64,000 bases of DNA, taken from Aphrocallistes beatrix (taxonomy: Eukaryota; Porifera; Hexactinellida; Sceptrulophora; Aphrocallistidae). This document shows, piece after piece, positions 41,204 to 52,200 of the stretch (the first letter of the stretch is position 1; each line of letters begins with the position of its first letter). The position numbers and the translations under genes are program-made. The notes beneath the pieces are model-generated. The model was not told the DNA's origin and ran no database searches. It saw only the letters and a list, made by a program, of their open reading frames with translations. The stretch covers positions 4,394,968 through 4,458,967 of the forward strand of contig OY725497.1 in the NCBI GenBank assembly GCA_963281255.1, given 5' to 3'.

Positions 41204-42676
41204 ATGTTTCCATATTTATCATTGAAAGGCGTCGCATCATTTTTCAATGTCAGAAGATGGTGGTCCATCCGCATCCTCTATTGCATCATGTTTCTTAGTA
41301 ACTTTACCTTCACTTCTATGTTCACTAATTTATATCCGTATCTGAAGACTCTAGATCGAGATGTGAGCAATATTTTCTACTCCTGGGTTGTGGCGGTATA
41401 CCCTCTTGGTATTTTCATATCTTCTCCCTTCCTCGGATTCTGGTTTAATCGCTGTTCTACCAGACAGCCCCTGGTATTCACTCTGACTCTGTTGACACTC
41501 CTGAACATCGTCTATTCGTACAGTATCCTCTTCCCTCCGAGGGTCGGAGTTTGGGTTGTGTTAATATTGCGGCTATTGATGGGAGTTTGTTCAGGAAATA
41601 AGGCTGTCATCCACGCCTACATAACCGCAGCAACTACGGTTGAGGAACGCACTGGGATACTGTCCAACCTGTCGTCCATAATCCCTCTAGCCTACATCGT
41701 AGGTCCGGGCATCGGGCTACTTTTTCAGCCTCTCGGATACCCCGGTCTTACAGTCCCGCTCATACGACTTCCAATCAATATCTACACAGGCCCGATTCTC
41801 TCCTCTGCCCTGACATCAATCCTCATTCTAGTCTCGATGATTTGGTTTAAGGAATTTCTGGTTATCCCTCGAAAGAATAATTTGAACTCATCCGCTCCAC
41901 CTATCGAATCAGATCCTCTAATTTCCCAGGTGGATGAACCGCCTGTCACCAACCAAACTCCATACGATCGTTTTGCATTTGGCACTTTGATTGTGGCTAC
42001 TTTCGTTTCACACCTCTGTGTGGCTACTATAGACTCGTTAGTCACTCCATACTCAATGGATGAGTTTGCTTGGACAAATGAGACTGCTGTACACTTCAAC
42101 AATATCATCTTCGTCCTATCCGGCATTGCTGCCTTTATTTCCTTTCGATCCGTCAACTTTTTAGTTAGGTTTTTCAAAGAAAGGTCAATTTATCTGTTTT
42201 CATTGCTTTTTTTGGGTGTTTCAATATTTGCTTTCTTTCCATGGCCGGGGGAATCTCTCTATCTGATGCACACCGCTGTCAACTCCTCTACAGGAAATGC
42301 TAGTCAGCCTAGCATGATAGGGTGTGACTATGTCAGACAACCCTGGTGCTTGTCACACTTCAAGTTACGTAAATTTCAAATATTCCTAGCGCCTTTGATT
42401 TTCTGCGTTAGCTTTTCTTTAACATACCTAACTCTTGTAACAATTGCCTCTAAAACGATAGGTCCACATCCCCCTGGTCTACTAATGGGGTTGCTGGGGT
42501 CTGGCGCTGGATTGGGACGCTCCCTAGGTCCAATACTCTTCGTACCTTTGTATTCCAAGTTGGGACCTCAATTCGCTTTCACTATAATGGACATGATGGT
42601 TGCTGGTCTTATACTTTTGGCCCTAGTGACTTATCATCGTCTAGTGCCATACGGGAATCCTAGACGCTGGTTCTGA
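41204..42676 (+). CDS. MFSD8: Major facilitator superfamily protein, MFSD8/CLN7-like
   Basis: Intronless, 490 residues, about 12 hydrophobic segments. MFSD8 (CLN7) is a lysosomal membrane transporter or channel whose loss causes neuronal ceroid lipofuscinosis in humans. Family features seen: a start just before helix 1 with RRWWSIRILYCIMFLSNFTF, then YPYLKTLDRDVSNIFYSWVV and the conserved loop-2/3 segment PLGIFISSPFLGFW. GVCSGNKAVIHAYITAATT (about 133) and ERTGILSNLSSIIPLAYIVG (about 150) match the MFSD8 pattern. A cytoplasmic central loop of about 60 residues holds DPLISQ, a possible dileucine-type sorting region. The second half has a luminal loop with N-glycosylation sites (NSSTGNAS). MFSD8 is the best fit, but other lysosomal MFS relatives are possible. 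Confidence 0.8.
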   Translation: MFPYLSLKGVASFFNVRRWWSIRILYCIMFLSNFTFTSMFTNLYPYLKTLDRDVSNIFYSWVVAVYPLGIFISSPFLGFWFNRCSTRQPLVFTLTLLTLLNIVYSYSILFPPRVGVWVVLILRLLMGVCSGNKAVIHAYITAATTVEERTGILSNLSSIIPLAYIVGPGIGLLFQPLGYPGLTVPLIRLPINIYTGPILSSALTSILILVSMIWFKEFLVIPRKNNLNSSAPPIESDPLISQVDEPPVTNQTPYDRFAFGTLIVATFVSHLCVATIDSLVTPYSMDEFAWTNETAVHFNNIIFVLSGIAAFISFRSVNFLVRFFKERSIYLFSLLFLGVSIFAFFPWPGESLYLMHTAVNSSTGNASQPSMIGCDYVRQPWCLSHFKLRKFQIFLAPLIFCVSFSLTYLTLVTIASKTIGPHPPGLLMGLLGSGAGLGRSLGPILFVPLYSKLGPQFAFTIMDMMVAGLILLALVTYHRLVPYGNPRRWF

Positions 42677-43203
42677 TGCTAAACATTGCTCTTAAGTTAT
42701 GTAACCGTATATATCGCTACCTCAATCTGATTTGCTTTATCTAGGCTCTTTTCTATTCAATATATTAATAATATTAATACATTTCTATTACTCTAATCTT
42801 CACATCCCCTTTCTGCTAAATTTATTGTCTCGTGTGTTTTATAATTAAATGATTTGGCACTGAAGTATACGAATTATTTTCGAATTAATCCAAGAGTTAC
42901 CCTCCTACAAGTTGCAAAGCTGTGAGTTTATACTGCATATTGGCTCACCTGTAGGAGTAGTATGAGGTAGATACTGTGTGTAGGAGTTGAGGTATCTTGT
43001 TAACTTTTCAAGTTTGAATTATAATTTTTAGGGAGGCGATAGGGTGTGTTACTCTCACTCAGGAATGTGAAGTTGCATACGCTTACATAATCTGTACGCA
43101 TGGCGGCATTATGAAATAGGTACATTATAAGCTTAGAATATTCACTTTAGTTATCTGAACTGAACAGTCTTCCACTTCCAATACTAGTGACATTTATGGT
43201 AGG
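42677..43203. other. Intergenic region
   Basis: 527 bp AT-rich spacer between MFSD8-like and the Ig/FN3 receptor. No feature beyond presumed 3' and 5' flanks. Confidence 0.45.
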
Positions 43204-46200
43204 ATGTTATATCTGTTTCTTCTCATCTCACTTCTATTCTCCCCAAATGTCGCACAAGAATGTCCGAGCGAGATCTCTATAACTCTAACTCGACCCCCGA
43301 GTGTCCTTGAGAACGGACAAGTCACTTTCACTTGCACAGTAGATATCGTTTCGGGGTACACCCAGCCAACTGAGGTGATTTGGCAGAAAGATTTCATTGC
43401 TTTAGACACCACAGGCACGGATCGATACAAAACAAGTACAAACGTAGTGAGCAGTAGTGAGGTGCGATTCACTCTTGAGATTACACGATCAGAAGTCGAG
43501 GACTCTGGCAATTACTCGTGTGACCCTACAATCCCCGGCGTTCTCTGTCGTGCAACGATCGATCTGACTGTGAACTATGCTCTCGCCGTGATAGTGGAAG
43601 ACCAAGTAAGCGACTTGTCTTAGCGTATGCGGGTATGGCCGAATTATTTTATTGAGTCTAACTCTAGGATCAAGTAGAGGGAGAAGACGTGGAGCTGGAG
43701 TGCCTAGTCCGGGGGGTGGGCAGTATAGGGGTGTGGTTCCGACTCAATGAGACAACAAACACCTACATTGAGTTGGACGGAACTAGCTCGAAGTACACTC
43801 TTTCTCAGAGCGGGGACTACTTCTATCTGAGTTTCAGTTCGGCTTCCAGTGCGGACTCGGGTGTGTACAGGTGTGAAGGGGTTTCTTCCACTGGGAGAGT
43901 GAACGAAGACTTCGAGTTCCTCACCCTGTTCTCTCCCAGTTCTACTCTCATCAAAGGCGGCACGGATGGGAAGTTCATTGGACTCACCGGCAACGACTTG
44001 AGTCTTATCTGCGAATCTCAGGTAGCTAGTGAGATCTAATTATAGACCTAACTCTATTTAAGGGTCTCCATTCCGCTTTAGGGAATCCGTGCTCCCATGT
44101 ACAACTGGACCATCAATGGAGTGGTTCTCGAAGAGAATACTGAGAAACTGGTGTTTAACCGCACCACTGGCCAGCTGGACATCCTGTCGGCCACCAAGGA
44201 CGACGAAGGGACGTATGCGTGTGTGGCTTATAACCGGGCCGGAACGGAAACTGCCCAGGTGGCTGTGGTCGTCCATGTCAGGCCCACTGTCACTTGTCAG
44301 ATGTCCTCAGTGGATGTGGGCCTGGGCGCTGTTGGAAACATATCTTGCATCCTCTTGGCCAGTCCCCCCATCGACAGAGTGGACTGGTTCAAGAGTTCTA
44401 GCACCATCGGACTGATGAACACGACCAAACACACATACTACCTCAATGGTAAAGTGATTAATGCTCACTGTCATTAGTTGACTCACGAGTTTATATTACT
44501 TTCTAGGCACACTTCTGATTTCAGACGCGCAGGAAGAGGATGACACCAGTTACGTGCTGAAGGCGTGCAACACCATTGCCAGCATAATCCACTGCTCCCA
44601 GGCAATAAGAGGAGTAGATCTGGTCGTGATCCTCAAGCCGCCCGCAGCCCTAGACCTCTCCATCCAATCAGAAGACCTCAGTGCTTACACGGCGGTCATA
44701 ACCTGGACCAATCCACCGCTAACCGACCGTAACACTCCTGACTTCTATCTGCTAGAGTCCCGTACCTCCCCCGAGGGAGAGTTCGTCGTTATCGACGAGG
44801 AGATCCCCGTGGGGGAATCCGGGGGGTACCCACTGACCAAGTTGTTCCCCGGCTACCAGAACTTCTTCAGGATTGTAGGGACGAACCTGGCTGGGACGGG
44901 CGAACCCTCGAACGAACGGAACGTCACCTTTCCCTCTGGAGTCCCTCGCATCCGAGAGGTGTCGACTGTCTTCCTCACCTCCTCCTCTCTCAATGTGACA
45001 TACCAGCTGTGGCACGATGGAGGAGAACCACTGATTGGTCTGGTGGTTCAGTATAGAGTCAACACCTCGAACGATTGGATGACAGTTACTGACAGTTTTC
45101 TGAACAAGAACATAACCTATTTCGCTGTTATTTCTGATCTGACCAGCCTCATGTACTACGATGTAAGTTAAGCGCCTTGAAAGATATAAATGTTGTTTTT
45201 TCCTTTTTTTTGGTCCAAAATTGATTGAGGAACTGGAAACGGAAATTGTATAGGTGCAAATACCAATAAATTCGAAGCTCTAAGTGAATGTACATCTACA
45301 TTTTCTAGAAAACAATTAAATACCTGTTATACCCATTTTATTGAAACTTTCCTGTAGATCCGAGTTGGGGTGTCCAACAGTCTAGGGTTTTCTGAGTATT
45401 TCGTTGCAGATAAAGTTCTCGTTCCTGACTCGTTGCCCGGCTCCCCGACACTGGAGGGAATCCAGGAAAGACTAGATTCCGTTCTCATTAGAATAACTCT
45501 CGAGGATCGTGGGACCGGAGAATTTTTGGGATTTTTTGTTCTGTACACTAATAACGCTTCTTATCCAACCCCGCAACCCGTTTTCATCACGGACGACTCC
45601 ATTAAAACGGGAGATTTACCGAACACTTGGGACTTGAGCATAACGGGGCTGGAGTCAGAGAAGACGTACAAGATATCTGCTGCCGCGAACAGCAGTATTG
45701 GAATGGGGCCTTTCTCCCCGGAGATAGAAGTGTACACTCAGTCTGAGAGTTTCCTTGAAAGTATCTATTTCAAGATATTCGTCGCCGTCTTAGGAGTGGT
45801 GGTCATAGTTGTTATATGCCTCCTTCTCCTCTTGATCTGTATCGGGTGTCTCTGCTTCCGTTTTGGGAAGAAGAAAGGGTATTTCCATATTCAGAAGGTA
45901 GGCACCAGTACTGGCGTGGAGAACCCAGCTCTCACAGAATCCGGAGAATATAGCGATCCTCCTCAGAAGAACCAAACCCCCCTGACTACTCTCAAGGAAG
46001 ACGCTCGCTCCCACGCATCCACCCCTCCCGTGGTCCCTCCCAGGATGCATGAGACGTTTGAAGATAGCTTCGATTATCACTCTTCTCCGCCCTTAGCTGG
46101 CTACACTTCTGTAAAAGATCCGAAGCATTTTAAAGCTGCAACGGATCTCCACTCTCCTCCGTTTACCGACCTTGATAAAAACTTTTTGGGGCAAGACCGA

Positions 46201-46257
46201 CACCCAAGTCAATCCCAGGGCAACATTTCTCAAGGATCATTCATCACTGACGTATAA
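43204..46257 (+). CDS. Ig/fibronectin-III type I cell-surface receptor
   Basis: Five coding exons: 43204-43605, 43668-44021, 44082-44448, 44507-45162, 45358-46257, joining in frame to 892 residues. A signal peptide (LYLFLLISLLFSPNVAQ) ends near residue 19. Four Ig-type domains follow at about 20-130, 135-245, 255-335 and 340-425, each with the Cys...DSGxYxC-type pattern (EVEDSGNYSC, SADSGVYRC, DDEGTYAC; the fourth ends DDTSYVLKAC). Then come two or three fibronectin III modules to about 725, the last ending GLESEKTYKISAAANSSIGM. A single transmembrane helix lies at about 730-757 (VAVLGVVVIVVICLLLLLIC), with a tail of about 135 residues rich in Pro/Ser including PPVVPPR, an SH3-type ligand. 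The architecture fits nephrin/neural-adhesion-type receptors, but I cannot assign an orthologue. Confidence 0.85.
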
Positions 46258-47101
46258 ATGCGACCCTCCAGCTCGGATTTACATTTCTTGGTTGATAAAC
46301 ATTCTCAAACGTCAGCTCTATGGAGTCTCTATGGAGTTTTTAGTTCGATAGCTCTATTTTAATGATTCATTTACTTTATATATATAACTTTAAAATTTTA
46401 ACTTTTCATTATTTAATTGTGTTTTAACTTATACAATGTCCTTTATAATATTTGATAATTATTCTTTCTAATATTTATATTATCATTTTTGAGCAAATTA
46501 TAACCATGTATGTTTTCATTCTGTAATATATACTATCAGTAAGAACCGGATTAGTTGCAATTAAATTGGGAGACGATATACGTATATGACCAATTCAACT
46601 TAATGGATATTCATATCAGTTGCATTTTCAACGAGGAGCTTTACAAAACATTTGCTGGGCATAAATGGTATCTTCAGAGTGAATAATGTTAAAAAAAGTC
46701 TGAAATAATGGTAGATTTGTCCCATACCTTCCCCCCTTCCTGAAACTTGAATTAATGTTTGTTACAACTTTATCACGTATCACGTGATAAATTTAAATTC
46801 AAATATGTAATTATAAGATAACAAGTCCTAATAATTGCAAACTGTAAGGAAGTAATTAGATCAATCAACTGATTCTTGCTAACTGTCAGATAAACTAAAC
46901 CATCGCGTGATATATCAGTTTTATTACAAAACATCTTATGATGAACCGTCAGGAAATCATCCTGACTCTGTCACCTTACACAAGCAGAATGTTAATAAAT
47001 AAAAGACTTGTATCATATTTCCACTAATAGTTCAATAACAGAGCAGAATCAGGTAATCTCGTGTCAGGTGATATAAGTGTGATTGTGGATAGGAAGTTGG
47101 C
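46258..47101. other. Intergenic region
   Basis: 844 bp AT-rich spacer. It has an interrupted inverted repeat TTTATCACGTATCACGTGAT AAA near 46768-46790 and nothing coding. Confidence 0.45.
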
Positions 47102-48196
47102 ATGTCAGAGTTTGACCCTAACAAGCACCAGCATGTCCGTTTCAACCCCCTGAGGGGGGAGTGGGTCATCGTCTCGGCTCAGCGTATCAAGCGTCCCTGG
47201 ACCGGACAGGTGGAGCAGAGCAAGGATTCCGCCGCTAAGAATGCGGACACTGCCCAGGCAGCGGAGGCCCCCTCTCCTAATCCCGCCTCAAACTATCTGG
47301 CGCCAGGGGCATCCCGGGTTGGCGGAAAGGTAAACGAGAACTACTCGAATACTTTCGTGTTTGAGAATGACTTTCCTGCCCTTCTGTCCACCGGTCCAGA
47401 CCCCCCTTCCCCCAAGCACCCCCTCCTCCTCTCCGCCCCCGCCAAAGGCGCCTGTCGAGTCATGTGTTTCCACCATCGCAGCGACCTCACTCTGGCCAGG
47501 ATGGAGGTGCGAGATATCTTGATTGTGGTTGATAAGTGGGTGGAACAGGTGCAGGAGTTGGGGAGGGAACATACTTGGGTGCAGATATTCGAAAACAAGG
47601 GCGAGGCCATGGGCTGTTCCAATCCGCACCCGCATTGCCAAATATGGGCATCCTCTTTCTTACCAGATCTCCCTTCCAAATCGGATAAGAACCAGCGAGA
47701 ATACTTCCAGCAACATGGTAAGCCGCTGCTGCTGGAGTATATCGCGGTAGAGCTGGAGCAGAAGGAGAGGGTTGTGGCTGAGAATCCAGACTGGGTGTGT
47801 CTGGTCCCATTCTGGGCCATCTGGCCCTATGAAGTGATGCTCTTACCGAAGCGTCACGTGCTGAGACTGACGGACCTCACGTCCGCTGAGAGAAAATCCT
47901 GCGCGGAGATTATGAAAGTTTTGCTGTGCAAGTACGATAACATTTTCCAGTGTTCGTTCCCCTACTCCATGGGCTGGCACGGTGCGCCCACTGGTCGCTA
48001 CTTGGGTCAGGACTGCGCCCACTGGCAGCTCCACGCCCTCTACTACCCATGTCTCCTGAGGTCTGCAGCCATTAAGAAGCACATGTCAGGGTTTGAGATG
48101 CTGGCTCAGCCGCAGAGGGACCTCACGCCTGAGGTCGCCACGCAGCAACTCAGGGCACTGCCAGACCTGCACTATCTGGAAGCCAAAAGCTCCTAG
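47102..48196 (+). CDS. GALT: Galactose-1-phosphate uridylyltransferase
   Basis: Intronless, 364 residues (human 379). GALT exchanges UMP between UDP-glucose and galactose-1-phosphate in the cytosolic Leloir pathway. It starts with the family N-terminus HVRFNPLRGEWVIVSAQRIK. The active-site motif is NPHPHCQIWAS at about 177, with the uridylylated histidine in HPH. The second HIT-like half contains WAIWPYEVMLLPKRHV and the C-terminal signature WQLHALYYPCLLRSAAIKK at about 302. LAQPQRDLTPE matches the substrate-binding segment near the end. An alanine/proline-rich insert at about 35-70 is longer than in vertebrates. A short C-terminal extension present in the human protein is missing. Confidence 0.95.
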   Translation: MSEFDPNKHQHVRFNPLRGEWVIVSAQRIKRPWTGQVEQSKDSAAKNADTAQAAEAPSPNPASNYLAPGASRVGGKVNENYSNTFVFENDFPALLSTGPDPPSPKHPLLLSAPAKGACRVMCFHHRSDLTLARMEVRDILIVVDKWVEQVQELGREHTWVQIFENKGEAMGCSNPHPHCQIWASSFLPDLPSKSDKNQREYFQQHGKPLLLEYIAVELEQKERVVAENPDWVCLVPFWAIWPYEVMLLPKRHVLRLTDLTSAERKSCAEIMKVLLCKYDNIFQCSFPYSMGWHGAPTGRYLGQDCAHWQLHALYYPCLLRSAAIKKHMSGFEMLAQPQRDLTPEVATQQLRALPDLHYLEAKSS

Positions 48197-49228
48197 CTCC
48201 TTGTAGATAAAGAAGTATATTTTTTAGAAATTTGTTTTATTTTAGTCAACACCAGTGTACTATGAGCCTTGGTAACTGGGAACTTAGGGAGTAGCGATGG
48301 GAAAAACAAATCTGAAATAGTTTGAATTTCTCGCAATCAATCAACAATATATGATGTTTCATTCTTTAGTTTCACACCTCTTCAAGACTATTATTGTAAC
48401 ATTTTGTTTTCTAATTCTTGGTTTATTTCAAAAATTCCTATTTTTGGTATATTTTTTCATTTTATTTTGTTCAAATTTAGCTACATCATATCCTGATGAT
48501 GATTTGCTTGGCAGTGTGTTAAGCCGCAATTCATACTTGATCAGTACTAAAACACATCTATTTTTATTATTTAATTAACTTATAAGATGGATCATTCTAC
48601 GTTTAGACCTCCTGATCTGACTTCTGACTCGACATGCCTCCTAATCATGATATAAAAGGATTTTATTAATGTTTATAAATACGTACGCAGGTGTATTTGT
48701 GAATTCTTGTTTGGGCTGACTTATACTTGGTGATATATATCCCCTTACTACTTTTTCCTAATTTCCTCTTCCCCTGAAAAGTCTCAAAGAGTCTGTGAAA
48801 ACGCAGACAGTTGCATTTTATATCTCATGCTGAATGACGTCATGAGTATTGATAGCCCCGTACGTACAATAAGTTGATTAGAGCGATACAATACTCTGTT
48901 TTGACTGTAACTAACTATAAACTATAATTATGCTAGGATAGTAGAGGACACATTTATAGTTAATAAATACGGTTGGAGATAAACCTAGATTCTTATACAA
49001 AATGTCAATAATGCGAGCATAATTCCTGAATTAGTCAAAACAGGAACTGAATTTCTTCTAAAATTTACGTTAAAGACTAACAGGCTCCGTGTTTCCTATT
49101 AATTTTATTCATAATCCTGAATTCAGATCTATAACTTTCACAAATAGAAGTGTCTACTCGATTGCCGAGCAAATCACGTTCTAGCTTGAACTGCGCCTTT
49201 ATTACAGAACTACAAGGATTAGAGCAGA
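48197..49228. other. Upstream region of ABCB copy 1, partly duplicated before copy 2
   Basis: Patches from about 48497 onward match 58790-59385 upstream of the second ABCB gene (for example GATGATTTGCTTGGCAGT against AATGATTTGCTTGCCAGT, and the TATAAAAGGATTTT against TATAAAAAGATTTT blocks). No coding region is supported. Confidence 0.6.
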
Positions 49229-52200
49229 ATGGCTGTTGAAGCAGGAAAGAGCTTAGAACCTCTCATCATGGCAAACAAAGAAAACGAGATGGCATTCAAC
49301 AATCTGAAGCAGAAAGAGTTATCTGACAGTGCGATTGTAGCTGAGAAGCAAGAATCGCCTGGTCAGATGGACGTCGATAAGAAGAAGAGTTGGAAAGATA
49401 TGTTCAAACGAGATAAGGATAAGAAAGAGAAAGAAGAGGAGTATCCACCTGTCAATCCTTTCAAAATATTTGCATTCGCTTCCAAATTTGAGCTTTTGCT
49501 CATTTGTATCGGTCTGGTGACAGGGATGATACAAGGTGCCGCTTTCCCGTTTAGTTTTCTCGCAATCGGAGAAGCCTTTGACGCATTCTTCACTTTCCAA
49601 GCTGCGAGTCAAGGATGTGCCAGCAATTTCTTTGCTAACACCACCAGTCTTACAGGTAAAGTATTAACTTCATCTCCATGAGAATATATGTTATACATAT
49701 TTTTGTAGCTGCCTGTGCTCAGAGCCTTATGTCCAGTAATCTTACGATGGGGCTGATCTCTAATGGCACCATTAATCCCCGCTCCAGCTGGTTCTTATGC
49801 ACAGCAAGCAATCAGGGCATCTCCTTGACCCCGTCCATCTTGTCCGTGCTCACGACCCCCGTCATCTCTCAGTACTGTGACTCCACTTACGACCGACTAA
49901 GGTTCACAGACAGTGCTGGATGTTGTGGAGTGTATGATGCGTGTATTTCTGGAGCTAGAGACAATCTGTACAATGATGTGCTGCTGTGTATATGCCTAAT
50001 CCTCGTCGGTCTCGGATTTCTTGTCGCCTTCTGCTCATATATTTCAGTAAGTTTGACATTTTATTTAGTTACATCGTCACGTAATTGCATTTGTACTTAT
50101 TTCCGAAGAATTAACTTGATTGAAGAACTGTAAAGTTGTAAGAATATAAAATTTACATGTAAGTGTGAAATGGGAGTGACTACAAACAAATTCGAATATC
50201 TAATAGGCGATCTTTTCACACCTCTGCAAAGGGGAAGAACATTTTTACACCTTTCCCTTTCTATGCTATGCATTGTATTTAGTTTCACTCCAACAATATC
50301 AACCATTGTAAAAACATGATCAATTACTGATTTGATTTTACATCCATATAAGGACTCCAACTTCCACGGACTAATACAGACTTGTATTTTCCAGTATAAC
50401 ATCCGACACATGATTTACTATTATCCACTCGTGATAATAGCAATTAATTGTCTAAGAGAAAGTGTAATCAGACACGATATCAAATTCTTCTTAGCTAATG
50501 GATTTGGTTTACACTTTACACTTGATTGAACATCTTGTAATTATGCTCTCTACCACAAATATACACATTTAATACTAACATGTAGTTAATCTTAATTTAG
50601 CGACCGAGCGCACCAATTCATTGAATCTACTGTTAGAGCTCGTTGATTGTTTTATCGAGCAGCTTCACCCAGTTCACCATGTCATCCCTGGTTTCTGCAC
50701 ACAGTTTAAACTTCCTTCCTGGCGTCTGGAGTTGGAACGTGTGCTCGAAAGGAGCTTGTTTGAGATGTTCGGTGTCTCCTGCCCTCACTTCGAAACCATC
50801 TGTCTTCTTTCCAAGTTTGATCTCCCCTTTTGGGTGTGGGTCCAACTTTTCTTTGTAGTAAGAGAGGTAGCCTTTGTTCAGGAAAAACCATCTCTTTCTC
50901 CAGGCATCTTTAGCTGCTGGCCCTGGCTTATAAAGGTAACCTGACCGCTGGAGGTGTCCTCCCAAAAGCGACGCTTCAAACCCGCCCCCTTCCCCCTCCA
51001 AGGCTATCTTGTGCTGTGCGCATAGGATGGTATAGTACCACTCTATGGTCAGCATGTTATTGTCCGAGTAGGCGTAATAGCTGCGAGAGGCGCCGTAGTA
51101 GGAGATCGCCATTGCGAACATGTTCTCATTGATCTCTTCAAGGTTCAGACCGATGTCTTTGATCGGCACGCAGGCCTTTGGCTGTGTGTCGTCTATTTTA
51201 ATGAAGTATTCTAGCTGATCACCTTTTAGTACGAAAAAACGTGGTTTCCATGTTTCTTTGCTTTTCCCTTTCTTATGCAGAAACCCGTTCTTCTCTCCGC
51301 TGCCGATCGTGCTCTCCTTCAGTCTGACTTCGTCCTGGAACAGCCGTCCCTCGTACTTGGACCAGATGAAGCTCTCCTTCACCGCGGTCTGTGATGTGGG
51401 TTTAGGCTTGGTGTAGTAGACAGGGATGAACTTCTCTAGTTCTGCGTTTATTTCGTTTCCTGTTATCTTGTCGGTCTCATCCAAGTTCCAACTATCTAGT
51501 TTGATTGATTTTACGCGATTGAGAGAGGCTCCCAATCCTCTGTGAATTCCAGCGCATACTTTGCATATCAAGACCCCCACACGGATATTGCACCAGTCTG
51601 GGTCTTGGAGTCCGCAGTCCGCACAGCTCTTATTCGCATCTCTCCCCATAACTTCTTCGAGAACTTTCTTTGTGCTCGTGTTAGACGCCATGTTTCTAAA
51701 ATATTTGGTTTAAATTACCCTAAAATATAATATCCAGCTTATATACAATTTCTTGTATTCGCCAAAGCTTATTTTAACTTTCTATAATTAGTTTGATACA
51801 ACCATAAAATTATGTAGATATTTGTCTTACTGCATCAGCTCATGTTACAGATTGGTTGATAGCTCAATTCCTTTGAATATTCGGAGGTGTTTTTTTGATA
51901 ATTCAAATAGTATCTTGGGTAATACAGATTGCTAAATGCTGAATTTGTTGTACACTGATAACAGAAAGCTCAGTTTAATTTGTCTATTCCATATAAGTCC
52001 AATTACTTTCATAAATTATTGCTAGAGCATATATTGGAATACTGTTTGGAAGCACTTTTGTGCAAATACTTACATTTCTACGAATTTAACGAATGAAGTA
52101 TGATGTAATTGAGTAAGATACAATTAGTTGTATCCTTATCATAAATCAACGAATATTCAGCAGTGTATTTAGAACCATTGCTGTGATTAGCTGATGGTTC

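Noticed and set aside
48351..48578. 75-codon hydrophobic open frame upstream of ABCB copy 1
   Set aside because: AT-rich composition produces hydrophobic codons; part lies in duplicated non-coding flank and it is not conserved before copy 2.
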